This document shows positions 1-7,108 of a stretch of DNA of 43,886 nt, piece after piece. Both the position numbers and the translations under genes were made by a program. Below the pieces are notes generated by a model. The model was given only the letters and a program-made list of their open reading frames with translations. It did no database searches and was not told where the DNA came from. Position 1 is the stretch's first letter, and every line of letters begins with the position of its first letter. Origin of the DNA: a virus; IMG/VR virus record IMGVR_UViG_3300027730_000932, positions 1 through 43,886 of that record; one strand, 5' to 3'.

Positions 1-2
1 AA

Positions 3-212
3 CAAGGAGAAAAGTATTTTGTGGCTAAAATCACATCTGATTTATTAGATAGTGAATCGGGTAAAGTAAAAAAAACAAGAGAAGAAAAATTAGTTAAAGG
101 GTATTCACCTACAGATGTTGAAGCCAAAGTTACTAAAGTTTATGAAAATTACACAATGGATTGGAGAATAACTTCAATTACCGAAAGTAAGATTGATGAA
201 GTGATTGAATAA
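3..212 (+). CDS. DUF4494-like small protein, left end cut by window
   Basis: The frame is open from the window edge to a stop at 210-212, so this is probably the C-terminal part of a slightly longer gene. A GTG at 21 with AAGGAGA ten bases upstream is the alternative start and would give 63 residues. The pattern YFVAKI, a basic KVKKTREEKLVKGYS segment, then TDVEAKVTKVYE and ITSITESKIDEVIE resembles the DUF4494 family of short Bacteroidota proteins (WFECKI...KKVTEPYLVDALSFTEAEARI). That family has no established function that I know of. It is followed by a strong terminator and precedes the scaffold and capsid genes. The family match is from memory and not searched. Confidence 0.6.
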   Translation, partial: QGEKYFVAKITSDLLDSESGKVKKTREEKLVKGYSPTDVEAKVTKVYENYTMDWRITSITESKIDEVIE

Positions 213-235
213 AATAACAACTTTTATTTAAAAAA

Positions 236-270
236 TAAATGGAAATGATTAAGTTCATTTCCATTTTTTT
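236..270 (+). terminator. Rho-independent terminator
   Basis: The arms ATGGAAATGA (239-248) and TCATTTCCAT (255-264) are perfect complements around a 6-base loop. The stem is extended by A:T pairs and followed by a run of T to 270. It separates the DUF4494-like gene from the scaffold/capsid operon. Confidence 0.85.
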
Positions 271-312
271 TGCATCTATACCAAAATAACTGAACTTTTT
301 TATTTTATCAAG

Positions 313-319
313 TATTTAT
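313..319 (+). promoter_or_regulatory. Late-type promoter motif TATTTAT before scaffold gene
   Basis: AAGTATTTATTTG lies 25 bases before the scaffold ATG, just after the preceding terminator. The same core precedes most operon starts in this window and is the reverse complement of the T4 late promoter core TATAAATA. Assignment to the gp55-like sigma factor is inference. Confidence 0.5.
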
Positions 320-344
320 TTGAATAAACATCACAAAATAAAAG

Positions 345-1955
345 ATGATAAAAAACAATTCAGTTATTGAGGACGCACTTTTCCAGATTAAAAATTTGGA
401 AGAATCCCTTAACAAAAACGCACAAGGAATACTTTCTTCAACTATGAGGAAAGAAATTGGTTCATTAGTAAAAGAATCTCTCTTAGAACAAGATGAGGTT
501 GAGGATGATGAGGATGTTGACGTTGATGTATCTGCCATGGATGATTTGGAGGATATTGATGCCGATACTGATAATTTAGATGATATAGATGATGAGGACG
601 ACTTTTCATTAGACGTGGATGACACAGAAGATGATTTAATGGACCTACCAACTATGGATTCAGATGAAGACACAATCGATTTAACCGGAGCATCAGATGC
701 TGAAGTTTTAAGAGTATTTAAAGCAATGGGAGACGAAGATGGTGTAATCGTAAAAAAAGAAAACAATATGTTACATTTATCAGACAACGAAAATGATACA
801 GAATACCTAATCCAACTTGGTGAATCCGATGACGCATTGGTTGCTATGGACGAACTTAAAGAGTTTGGTCAATCAGAATTTGATATGTATGATTTTCATC
901 ACCCTAGAAAAGGAAGACATCACGATGAAGATGAAGATGATTTGTCAGATATAATGGGTATGTCTATGATGGGTGATGATGATGATTACGAAGATGATTT
1001 TTCATTTGAAGAATTTACAGAAATTGAGGACTTAACTCAACAATCTCTTGAAAACGATAAAAAAGAGATGGGTGAAGAAACAATCTATGAGTTAGAATTA
1101 GAGGATGACGGAATGTCAGGCGACAGACACCCAATTGAATTTATGGAAATGGATGATTTTGATATGTCCGGTAATGAAGACAGATATATGGGAGTGGAAG
1201 ACGATGAACTATACTCTGATGAATTTCAAGAAGGATGGATGAATGAAGCCAAAATGAAAGCCAAAATGAAAGCCAAAGGAATGGGTATGGGTAACGCATC
1301 TAAATTCAAATACGATAAAAAACCAAACCAATCTGGTGGTTTCAAAACAACTATGAAACAAGGTACCAGAGGTGTTGGAATGGGTAAGGCGAAATTTGAA
1401 TATAAAGAGGAAGTTAACGACGAAGGTTTCGGAATGAAACCAAAAGCTAGAGGAGAATTTAAAGAGGCTTCTAGAACTTTGGGTAACGGTAAAAGATGGG
1501 GTAGAGAAGGTTTGGATAAACCAAAAGCAGCACCAAGACATTTAAGAAAAGAAAGTACTGAAGAGTTAGATTTATTAAGGGCAAAAAACGGAGAATACCG
1601 AAAGGCTCTTGACCTTTTCAGAACTAAATTAAATGAGGTTGCAGTTTTCAATTCAAACTTGGCATACGCAACTCGTTTATTTACTGAACACTCAACAACA
1701 AAACAAGAAAAGATTAATATTCTAAGAAGATTTGACAACGCTGAAACTTTAAAAGAATCTAAAAATCTTTACAAATACATTAAAGGAGAACTTTCTGAAG
1801 TAACTTCAAAAGGAGATGGTACAATAACAGAATCAGTACAAAGAACAATTTCTAGAGTTCCTACAACAGGATCGGCAGTAAATTTAATTGAATCTAAAAC
1901 GTATGAAAATCCTCAGTTCTTAAGAATGAAAGATTTAATGGGAAAATTAAAATAA
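345..1955 (+). CDS. gp22: Prohead core scaffold protein (gp22-like)
   Basis: This is the probable internal scaffold of the prohead, needed for capsid assembly and then degraded by the head protease. The 536-residue protein has a very acidic region (about residues 50-220, many D and E runs), a basic Met/Lys/Gly-rich middle (about 300-400) and a helical C-terminal region. That region, LNEVAVFNSNLAYATRLF followed by INILRRFDNAETLKESKNLY, matches the C-terminal helices of T4-type gp22 (LNxxNLLNAKLLYxNKLF...FDKAxxVxEAK). Its place 29 bases upstream of the capsid gene is the T4 order gene 22-gene 23. The leader is A-rich with no Shine-Dalgarno sequence. It is longer than T4 gp22 (about 270 residues), mainly because of the acidic and basic blocks. 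A LLE site before the acidic block could be a head-protease site. Confidence 0.8.
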   Translation: MIKNNSVIEDALFQIKNLEESLNKNAQGILSSTMRKEIGSLVKESLLEQDEVEDDEDVDVDVSAMDDLEDIDADTDNLDDIDDEDDFSLDVDDTEDDLMDLPTMDSDEDTIDLTGASDAEVLRVFKAMGDEDGVIVKKENNMLHLSDNENDTEYLIQLGESDDALVAMDELKEFGQSEFDMYDFHHPRKGRHHDEDEDDLSDIMGMSMMGDDDDYEDDFSFEEFTEIEDLTQQSLENDKKEMGEETIYELELEDDGMSGDRHPIEFMEMDDFDMSGNEDRYMGVEDDELYSDEFQEGWMNEAKMKAKMKAKGMGMGNASKFKYDKKPNQSGGFKTTMKQGTRGVGMGKAKFEYKEEVNDEGFGMKPKARGEFKEASRTLGNGKRWGREGLDKPKAAPRHLRKESTEELDLLRAKNGEYRKALDLFRTKLNEVAVFNSNLAYATRLFTEHSTTKQEKINILRRFDNAETLKESKNLYKYIKGELSEVTSKGDGTITESVQRTISRVPTTGSAVNLIESKTYENPQFLRMKDLMGKLK

Positions 1956-1984
1956 ACAAATAAATAAAATAAAAAACCAAAAAA

Positions 1985-3841
1985 ATGGGAGCATTATTAG
2001 AATCAGGTCTTGTAGGTAACATCGGGTTAAAACACCTTAAAGTTATCAAAGAAGACACTATAAACAAATGGGACAGATTAGGGTTCCTTGAAGGTCTTAA
2101 AGGCCACCTAAAAGAAAACGTAGCACAGTTATATGAAAACCAAGCTTCTTTCTTGATTAACGAAGCAACTTCAGAAGGTTCTAACGGAGCATTTGAAACA
2201 GTTGTTTTCCCTATCGTAAGAAGAGTTTTCTCTAAATTGTTGGCTAACGACATCGTATCTGTACAAGCAATGAACTTACCTATTGGTAAATTGTTCTTCT
2301 TTGTACCTAAAATCCAAGGTTACCAATCGGCAGGTGCCACTGGTGGTGAACATTATGCACCAATCGGTTCTCCAACTGCGGTTAACAGTGGTACTAACGA
2401 TCCTAACCAAGGTTATGGTACGGCATCAGTAACAAACTTCCCTTACGCAAAAAATCTTTATGATTTATTTTATGAAGGTGGTGAAGCTGGTTTAGATCCT
2501 CCAGGATTATTTGATTACTCTAAAGGTCAGTGGACTGCGGTTACTGCTCTTACAGACATCCAAGTATGGTCTAGTGGTAATCTAGTTGATTCGGCAGCAC
2601 CAACAGGTAATATCAGAAAAATGATTTTGAAAATTTCAGGATTCAGAACTTCAGGAGCTGGTAAATTAGTAGGTCCTGATGGTAATGAAATGGATTCAGA
2701 AACATTCTTATCTGACCTTAAAATTATTGCAAATCAACCAACTTTATCCGCATCTACAACACCTTGTAATGTACTTGCAGACGAAAACGGTACTCCAATT
2801 CCATTGTTATTTAGAGTTGTTACTCAACAATATGGTAAAGGAATTGTTCAATACGGTAATCAATCGGCAACGGTTTTTGCAACAAATGGAAGTAACGCAG
2901 GTAATGGTGGTTCTTACTACGATATCTGTGATGCTAACGGTTATATCTACGTTGAGGTAGATTTATCTTGTCCTGTATGTGCTGACTGTAACTCAACATC
3001 TTTAGATGGTTACACAGGTACTACAATTTATTCAGGAGCATCAGGTGATTCATTTACTTCAGTATACAGAACTTACAAAAATATGGAGTTTGAAGACCAA
3101 ATTGGTGAAGTTTCTTTTGATTTAGAATCAGTAACTGTTTCTGTATCTGAAAGAAAATTAAGAGCACAATGGTCTCCAGAAATGGCACAAGACGTTGCAG
3201 CATTCCACAACATTGACGCTGAAGCTGAATTGACGGCTTTATTGTCAGAACAAGTGGCTGCTGAAATTGACCGTGAAATTTTACGTGACTTAAGAAAAGG
3301 AGCGGCTTGGAACCTACGTTGGGATTACAACGGATGGAGAAGAATTGCTCAAACTACATCTTATACTCAAAAAGATTGGAATCAAACTTTAATTACGGCA
3401 ATCAATCAGTTGTCAGCACAAATCCACAAATCTACTTTAAGAGGTGGAGCTAACTGGATTGTTGTTTCTTCTGAGGTTTCTGCAATATTTGATGATTTAG
3501 AATACTTCCACGTATCTAACGCATCTCCTGAACAAGACCAATACAACATGGGTATTGAAAGAGTTGGTACTCTTGCAGGACGTTACCAAGTTTACCGTGA
3601 CCCTTACTTCCCACCAAACACAGTTTTGTTAGGACATAAAGGAACATCATTGTTAGACACAGGTTACATCTACGCACCGTACGTACCTCTACAATTAACA
3701 CCTACAATGTATAACCCGTTCAACTTTACTCCGATTAAAGGAATAATGACGAGATACGCGAAAAAAATGGTAAATAATCGCTTTTACGGAAGAATTACTG
3801 TTGATGGTGTTAGAACATTCGATTTAAGAGAATTGAGATAA
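1985..3841 (+). CDS. gp23: Major capsid protein (gp23-like)
   Basis: This T4-type hexamer-forming shell protein has 618 residues, against about 520 in T4. Diagnostic stretches are ENQASFLINEA near residue 51, the VRRVFSKLLANDIVSVQAMN block near 78, and the helix ...SPEMAQDVAAFHNIDAEAEL leading into LLSEQVAAEIDREILRDL. A probable prohead-protease site, I-N-E60|A61, matches the T4 rule (I/L)xE and would remove the N-terminal propeptide. The region around residues 225-360 is an insertion with a CPVCADC cysteine cluster, unusual for a gp23. It shares an operon with the scaffold gene and ends at a strong terminator. Confidence 0.95.
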   Translation: MGALLESGLVGNIGLKHLKVIKEDTINKWDRLGFLEGLKGHLKENVAQLYENQASFLINEATSEGSNGAFETVVFPIVRRVFSKLLANDIVSVQAMNLPIGKLFFFVPKIQGYQSAGATGGEHYAPIGSPTAVNSGTNDPNQGYGTASVTNFPYAKNLYDLFYEGGEAGLDPPGLFDYSKGQWTAVTALTDIQVWSSGNLVDSAAPTGNIRKMILKISGFRTSGAGKLVGPDGNEMDSETFLSDLKIIANQPTLSASTTPCNVLADENGTPIPLLFRVVTQQYGKGIVQYGNQSATVFATNGSNAGNGGSYYDICDANGYIYVEVDLSCPVCADCNSTSLDGYTGTTIYSGASGDSFTSVYRTYKNMEFEDQIGEVSFDLESVTVSVSERKLRAQWSPEMAQDVAAFHNIDAEAELTALLSEQVAAEIDREILRDLRKGAAWNLRWDYNGWRRIAQTTSYTQKDWNQTLITAINQLSAQIHKSTLRGGANWIVVSSEVSAIFDDLEYFHVSNASPEQDQYNMGIERVGTLAGRYQVYRDPYFPPNTVLLGHKGTSLLDTGYIYAPYVPLQLTPTMYNPFNFTPIKGIMTRYAKKMVNNRFYGRITVDGVRTFDLRELR

Positions 3842-3864
3842 TCAAAATCTTAAAGAATAACACT

Positions 3865-3892
3865 AAAGGGACAATTTATTGTCCCTTTTTTT
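3865..3892 (+). terminator. Rho-independent terminator after capsid gene
   Basis: AAAGGGACAA (3865-3874) pairs with TTGTCCCTTT (3879-3888) across a TTTA loop, followed by a T run. It closes the scaffold-capsid operon. Confidence 0.9.
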
Positions 3893-3939
3893 ATGTGTCT
3901 ACATTAACTATATGTTTTTTGGTCAAATAACTTATATTT

Positions 3940-4626
3940 ATGTATATGAGAAAAATAGAATTAACAGAATTGCAAGTTAAGGAAATAATAAAGTTATACA
4001 CTGAAGATTTATTAGGTTCCCCCACTATTAGTGAAAAATTAAAAATACATAAAACAATTATCTTAAATACTCTTAGGGATAATGGTATTGTCCTTGGACC
4101 ATCAGGTAGAAGAAATATTGGTGGTAAAAAAGTTGCCGATAAAAAATGGAGAGATTCTAATAAAGAGTATATGTCTAATAAATCCAAAACTTGGTATGAA
4201 CAAAACAAAGAACATCGTAAAGAATACCTTAAAGAATACCGTGAAAAAAATATAGATAATATTAGAAAAACAAAACGAGATTACGAAAGAAATCGTAAAG
4301 CAAGAGACCCCATCTATAAACTAATATCTAATTTCAGGACCGCAATATACCAGGTATTAAAGGAGAGTAATGTAGAAAAGAACAATCATTACTTTGACAT
4401 ACTACAATACACACCTGAAGAACTAATAACACATTTAGAATTACAATTCAAGGACGATATGAGTTGGGATAACTATGGAATTTGGCATGTTGACCATAAG
4501 TTACCTATAACATCATTTGATATACAGGAGATGGGAGACAAAGAATTTATGTCTTGTTGGGCCTTAGATAACCTCCAACCAATGTGGGGTATTGAGAATA
4601 TACGTAAATCAAATAAAACCGAATAA
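3940..4626 (+). CDS. HNH homing-type endonuclease
   Basis: This 228-residue protein starts at ATG 3940; an in-frame ATG at 3946 is equally possible. The N-terminal ~45 residues (LTELQVKEIIKLY...ISEKLKIHKTIILNTLRDNGI) look like a helix-turn-helix. The middle is rich in Lys/Arg/Tyr, typical of DNA contact. The C-terminal part carries an HNH core: WHVDHKLPITSFD, then CWALDNLQPMW and a final ENIRKSNK. It probably nicks or cuts DNA to spread itself. It sits as a separate cassette directly after the capsid gene, with a terminator on each side, as free-standing homing endonucleases often do beside conserved phage genes. The target is not visible. Confidence 0.88.
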   Translation: MYMRKIELTELQVKEIIKLYTEDLLGSPTISEKLKIHKTIILNTLRDNGIVLGPSGRRNIGGKKVADKKWRDSNKEYMSNKSKTWYEQNKEHRKEYLKEYREKNIDNIRKTKRDYERNRKARDPIYKLISNFRTAIYQVLKESNVEKNNHYFDILQYTPEELITHLELQFKDDMSWDNYGIWHVDHKLPITSFDIQEMGDKEFMSCWALDNLQPMWGIENIRKSNKTE

Positions 4627-4627
4627 G

Positions 4628-4660
4628 AAAAAAGGAGATAAGTAATTGTCTCCTTTTTTA
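4628..4660 (+). terminator. Rho-independent terminator after HNH gene
   Basis: AAAAAAGGAGA (4628-4638) pairs with TCTCCTTTTTT (4649-4659) around a 10-base loop, ending in T residues. Confidence 0.8.
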
Positions 4661-4732
4661 ATATATGCTAATTCATAATACCAATATACACAACCAATTT
4701 AATTAATTATTGACAATAAATAATTTTGTAAG

Positions 4733-4739
4733 TATTTAT
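4733..4739 (+). promoter_or_regulatory. Late-type promoter motif TATTTAT
   Basis: AAGTATTTATTAATAAA lies 17 bases before the ATG at 4757, directly after the HNH cassette. It matches the motif before the scaffold gene over at least ten bases. Confidence 0.5.
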
Positions 4740-4756
4740 TAATAAAATGATCACCT

Positions 4757-6838
4757 ATGAAAAATTCACTATTTATTTTTTTTGTAATACTAACAAGTTT
4801 TTTTGTTAGATCACAAGTAAGTTCTTATACGTTTGGAACATCAACCGGAACATACACACCAATAGTTGGTGGGGTCAATTATAATAACTTTACAAGTTGG
4901 TCAAATACCAACTTTTTAGATGATAATAATTCGGCGGTATTAGAATCAATCGGATTTAACTTTGTTTATAATGGAACAACGTATACCCAATTTGGGGTTA
5001 ATGCTAATGGATTTATATCACTGGGGTCATTACCAACTAGTAGTTATTATCCATTATCAATAGGTACGTCAAATAATGTAATATCGGCAATGGGTGTTGA
5101 TTTAATAGGACGTGGGTCGTTATTAGCAAATAGAACAACTGGGAGTGCGGTAATTACAATTACAGGTGGAGACATATCTCTAATATCGGTTGGGGATAAG
5201 GTAAGTGGTACGGGTATTCCTGCAGGCGCCACAGTATTATCTAAAACCGCAACTACAGTTACAATTTCTGCAAATGCAACAACTTCGGGTACCGGATTTC
5301 ATTTTAAATTTAGTAGGTCAACATTTGGTATTAGATTTCAAACAATAGGAACATCACCAAATAGGACATTAGTGGTCCAATGGACAGGATGGCAAAGATA
5401 TACCACATCAAGGTTTTTTGGTGAATTATATAATTTTCAAATAAAATTAAACGAAACAACAAATACTATCGTGTTTGTTTATAATATATTAGGTCCTGGT
5501 TTAGGTCCTGACAGTGCTACGCCAACAACATTTCAGATAGGTTTAAGAGGAACCTCAAATACCAATTTTAATAATAGAACAACTACAACAAATTGGTCGT
5601 CAACTACGGCTGGAACATTAAACAGTTCAACAGTTACATTATCAAGTACGGTTAAACCAACTGCAGGATTAACATATACGTGGACACCGCCCGTTATTCC
5701 CGTTTGTTCAGGAACACCAAATCCAGGAAACACACTTTCTTCTTCATTAACATCACCACCAAACGGAACCGTAAATCTTTCACTACAAAACACCACAACT
5801 GGTACAGGGGTAACTTATGTGTGGGAGAGTAGTACAGATAATTCAACATGGACAACCTTTGGTTCCTCATCGGCTACACAAACATCACCACCAATCACAT
5901 CACCTACTTGGTTTAGATCTACCGTTACTTGTTCAGGAAATAGTGGGATATCAACACCTATTCAAATAACATTATCATATTGTACATATAATATAACTAA
6001 TAATGATCCTACAGGTATTACTTCTGTAACGTTTGGTACAATATCAAATACAAGTATTGGTGGTCCATCCTACAGTGATTTTACCACACAATCAACTACC
6101 GTAGAACAGGGTGGAATTTATCAATTAAATGTTAATGTGAACACAGATGGTAATTGGACGGTAAATACAAAGGTTTGGATAGATTGGAATCAAAATTACA
6201 TATTTGAAGTAGAAGAAGAGTATTCTTTAGGTAGTGCGTTAAACACTACTAATGGAATTACATCATTATCCCCTTTAAATATAACTGTACCAACTGGAGC
6301 AACTTTAGGAGAAACTAGAATGAGAATAGTATCAGTTGAAGCCAGTGATCCTGCACCACTAGCGTGCGGTACACAACTTTACGGCGAAGCTGAGGATTAT
6401 AAACTAACAATAACACCACCAACAGGACTTCCTGTAGAGTTACTATATTTTGATGGTATTACATATCCTTTGTTTAACTCACTTAAGTGGTCAACCGCAT
6501 CGGAACATAACTCAGATTATTTTGAGGTAGAGAGAAGTGTTGATGGTGAAATATGGAAGGTTGTTGGTAGTAAATTGGCTTCAGGTAATAGTACGGTAGT
6601 TATTAATTATAGTTATTTAGATTCTTTTGATGATTTGGTAATACATTATTATAGATTAAAACAGGTTGATTATGATGGTCAATATAAGGTGTACGGACCT
6701 ATTGGTTTAGATAATACAAAATCAGTTAAAAAAGTTGTTAAATACATTAACATTTTAGGTCAAGAAGTAAGTTCAGAAACAAACGGGTTTATTTTTGAGG
6801 TATATGAAGACGGTACAACTAAAAGAGTTATAAAATAA
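4757..6838 (+). CDS. Secreted chimeric surface protein with GEVED-like domain and T9SS C-terminal signal
   Basis: The 693-residue protein starts with a signal peptide (MKNSLFIFFVILTSFFVRSQ, Bacteroidota-type cleavage before Q). The N-terminal half is a beta-rich domain. It contains a TGTGIPAGATVL...VTISANATTSGTG stretch of a kind I associate with phage fibre proteins. Around 400-555 lies a GEVED-type domain (VWIDWNQNYIFEVEEEY ... ETRMRIVS ... YGEAEDYKLTI). An FN3-like segment follows (PVELLYFDG...LKWSTASEHNSDYFEVERS). The end (about 655-693, YINILGQEV ... FEVYEDGTTKRVIK) matches flavobacterial type A T9SS sorting signals. Such signals send proteins across the outer membrane to the cell surface. 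I infer that the infected host displays or secretes it. The role is unknown; adhesion, superinfection exclusion or a host-derived cargo gene are options. Confidence 0.8.
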   Translation: MKNSLFIFFVILTSFFVRSQVSSYTFGTSTGTYTPIVGGVNYNNFTSWSNTNFLDDNNSAVLESIGFNFVYNGTTYTQFGVNANGFISLGSLPTSSYYPLSIGTSNNVISAMGVDLIGRGSLLANRTTGSAVITITGGDISLISVGDKVSGTGIPAGATVLSKTATTVTISANATTSGTGFHFKFSRSTFGIRFQTIGTSPNRTLVVQWTGWQRYTTSRFFGELYNFQIKLNETTNTIVFVYNILGPGLGPDSATPTTFQIGLRGTSNTNFNNRTTTTNWSSTTAGTLNSSTVTLSSTVKPTAGLTYTWTPPVIPVCSGTPNPGNTLSSSLTSPPNGTVNLSLQNTTTGTGVTYVWESSTDNSTWTTFGSSSATQTSPPITSPTWFRSTVTCSGNSGISTPIQITLSYCTYNITNNDPTGITSVTFGTISNTSIGGPSYSDFTTQSTTVEQGGIYQLNVNVNTDGNWTVNTKVWIDWNQNYIFEVEEEYSLGSALNTTNGITSLSPLNITVPTGATLGETRMRIVSVEASDPAPLACGTQLYGEAEDYKLTITPPTGLPVELLYFDGITYPLFNSLKWSTASEHNSDYFEVERSVDGEIWKVVGSKLASGNSTVVINYSYLDSFDDLVIHYYRLKQVDYDGQYKVYGPIGLDNTKSVKKVVKYINILGQEVSSETNGFIFEVYEDGTTKRVIK

Positions 6839-6845
6839 AAATCTA

Positions 6846-6880
6846 TTAAGGTCCTTATTATTTTTCAGATAAGGACCTAA
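6846..6880. terminator. Hairpin between convergent genes, possible bidirectional terminator
   Basis: AGGTCCTTAT (6849-6858) and ATAAGGACCT (6869-6878) form a perfect 10-bp stem with a 10-base loop. It lies just past the stop of the surface protein and overlaps the last codons of the leftward 70-residue gene. The T tracts are weak on both sides, so termination is less certain than for the other hairpins. Confidence 0.55.
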
Positions 6881-7070
6881 TGGATTTAGAAATAACTTCT
6901 GATTCACCAATAGTGTATGTTCCTCTAATATATGCGCACTTAACCGCCTCCACTAAATAGTATATTGCATGCTCTCTATCCATAGTGGATAGTATAACTT
7001 CCAGGTGTTCTTCGTTAAACAAATCAATTGTTCCGAATAAATTACCAAATAACTCTTCTTTATTTTCCAT
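6858..7070 (-). CDS. Hypothetical 70-residue protein
   Basis: I chose the ATG at 7070 (MENKEELFGNLFG...). The longer frame to 7193 would run through the divergent promoter and into the next gene. The product is small and acidic and probably all-helical: FNEEHLEVILSTMDREHAIYYLVEAVKCAY, then IGESEVISKSIRSLSEK. I recognise no catalytic motif and assign no function. It is divergent from the gene at 7109, with 38 bases between the two starts. Confidence 0.7.
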   Translation of the reverse strand: MENKEELFGNLFGTIDLFNEEHLEVILSTMDREHAIYYLVEAVKCAYIRGTYTIGESEVISKSIRSLSEK

Positions 7071-7086
7071 TTTATTTAATATAAGA

Positions 7087-7094
7087 TATTTATA
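7087..7094. promoter_or_regulatory. TATTTATA motif in divergent 38-bp intergenic region
   Basis: TATTTATA on the top strand reads TATAAATA on the bottom strand. It is the only such core between the leftward gene starting at 7070 and the rightward gene starting at 7109, 14 bases before the latter, so it may serve one or both. Confidence 0.45.
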
Positions 7095-7108
7095 ATTATA
7101 ATTAAATA

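Noticed and set aside
308-787. 159-residue leftward frame opposite the scaffold gene
   Set aside because: Ser-rich shadow of the acidic Asp/Glu codons of the scaffold gene; no leader, no domain.
1226-1738. 170-residue and other leftward frames opposite the scaffold gene
   Set aside because: Antisense shadow frames of the gp22-like gene; no recognisable domain and the plus frame is clearly coding.
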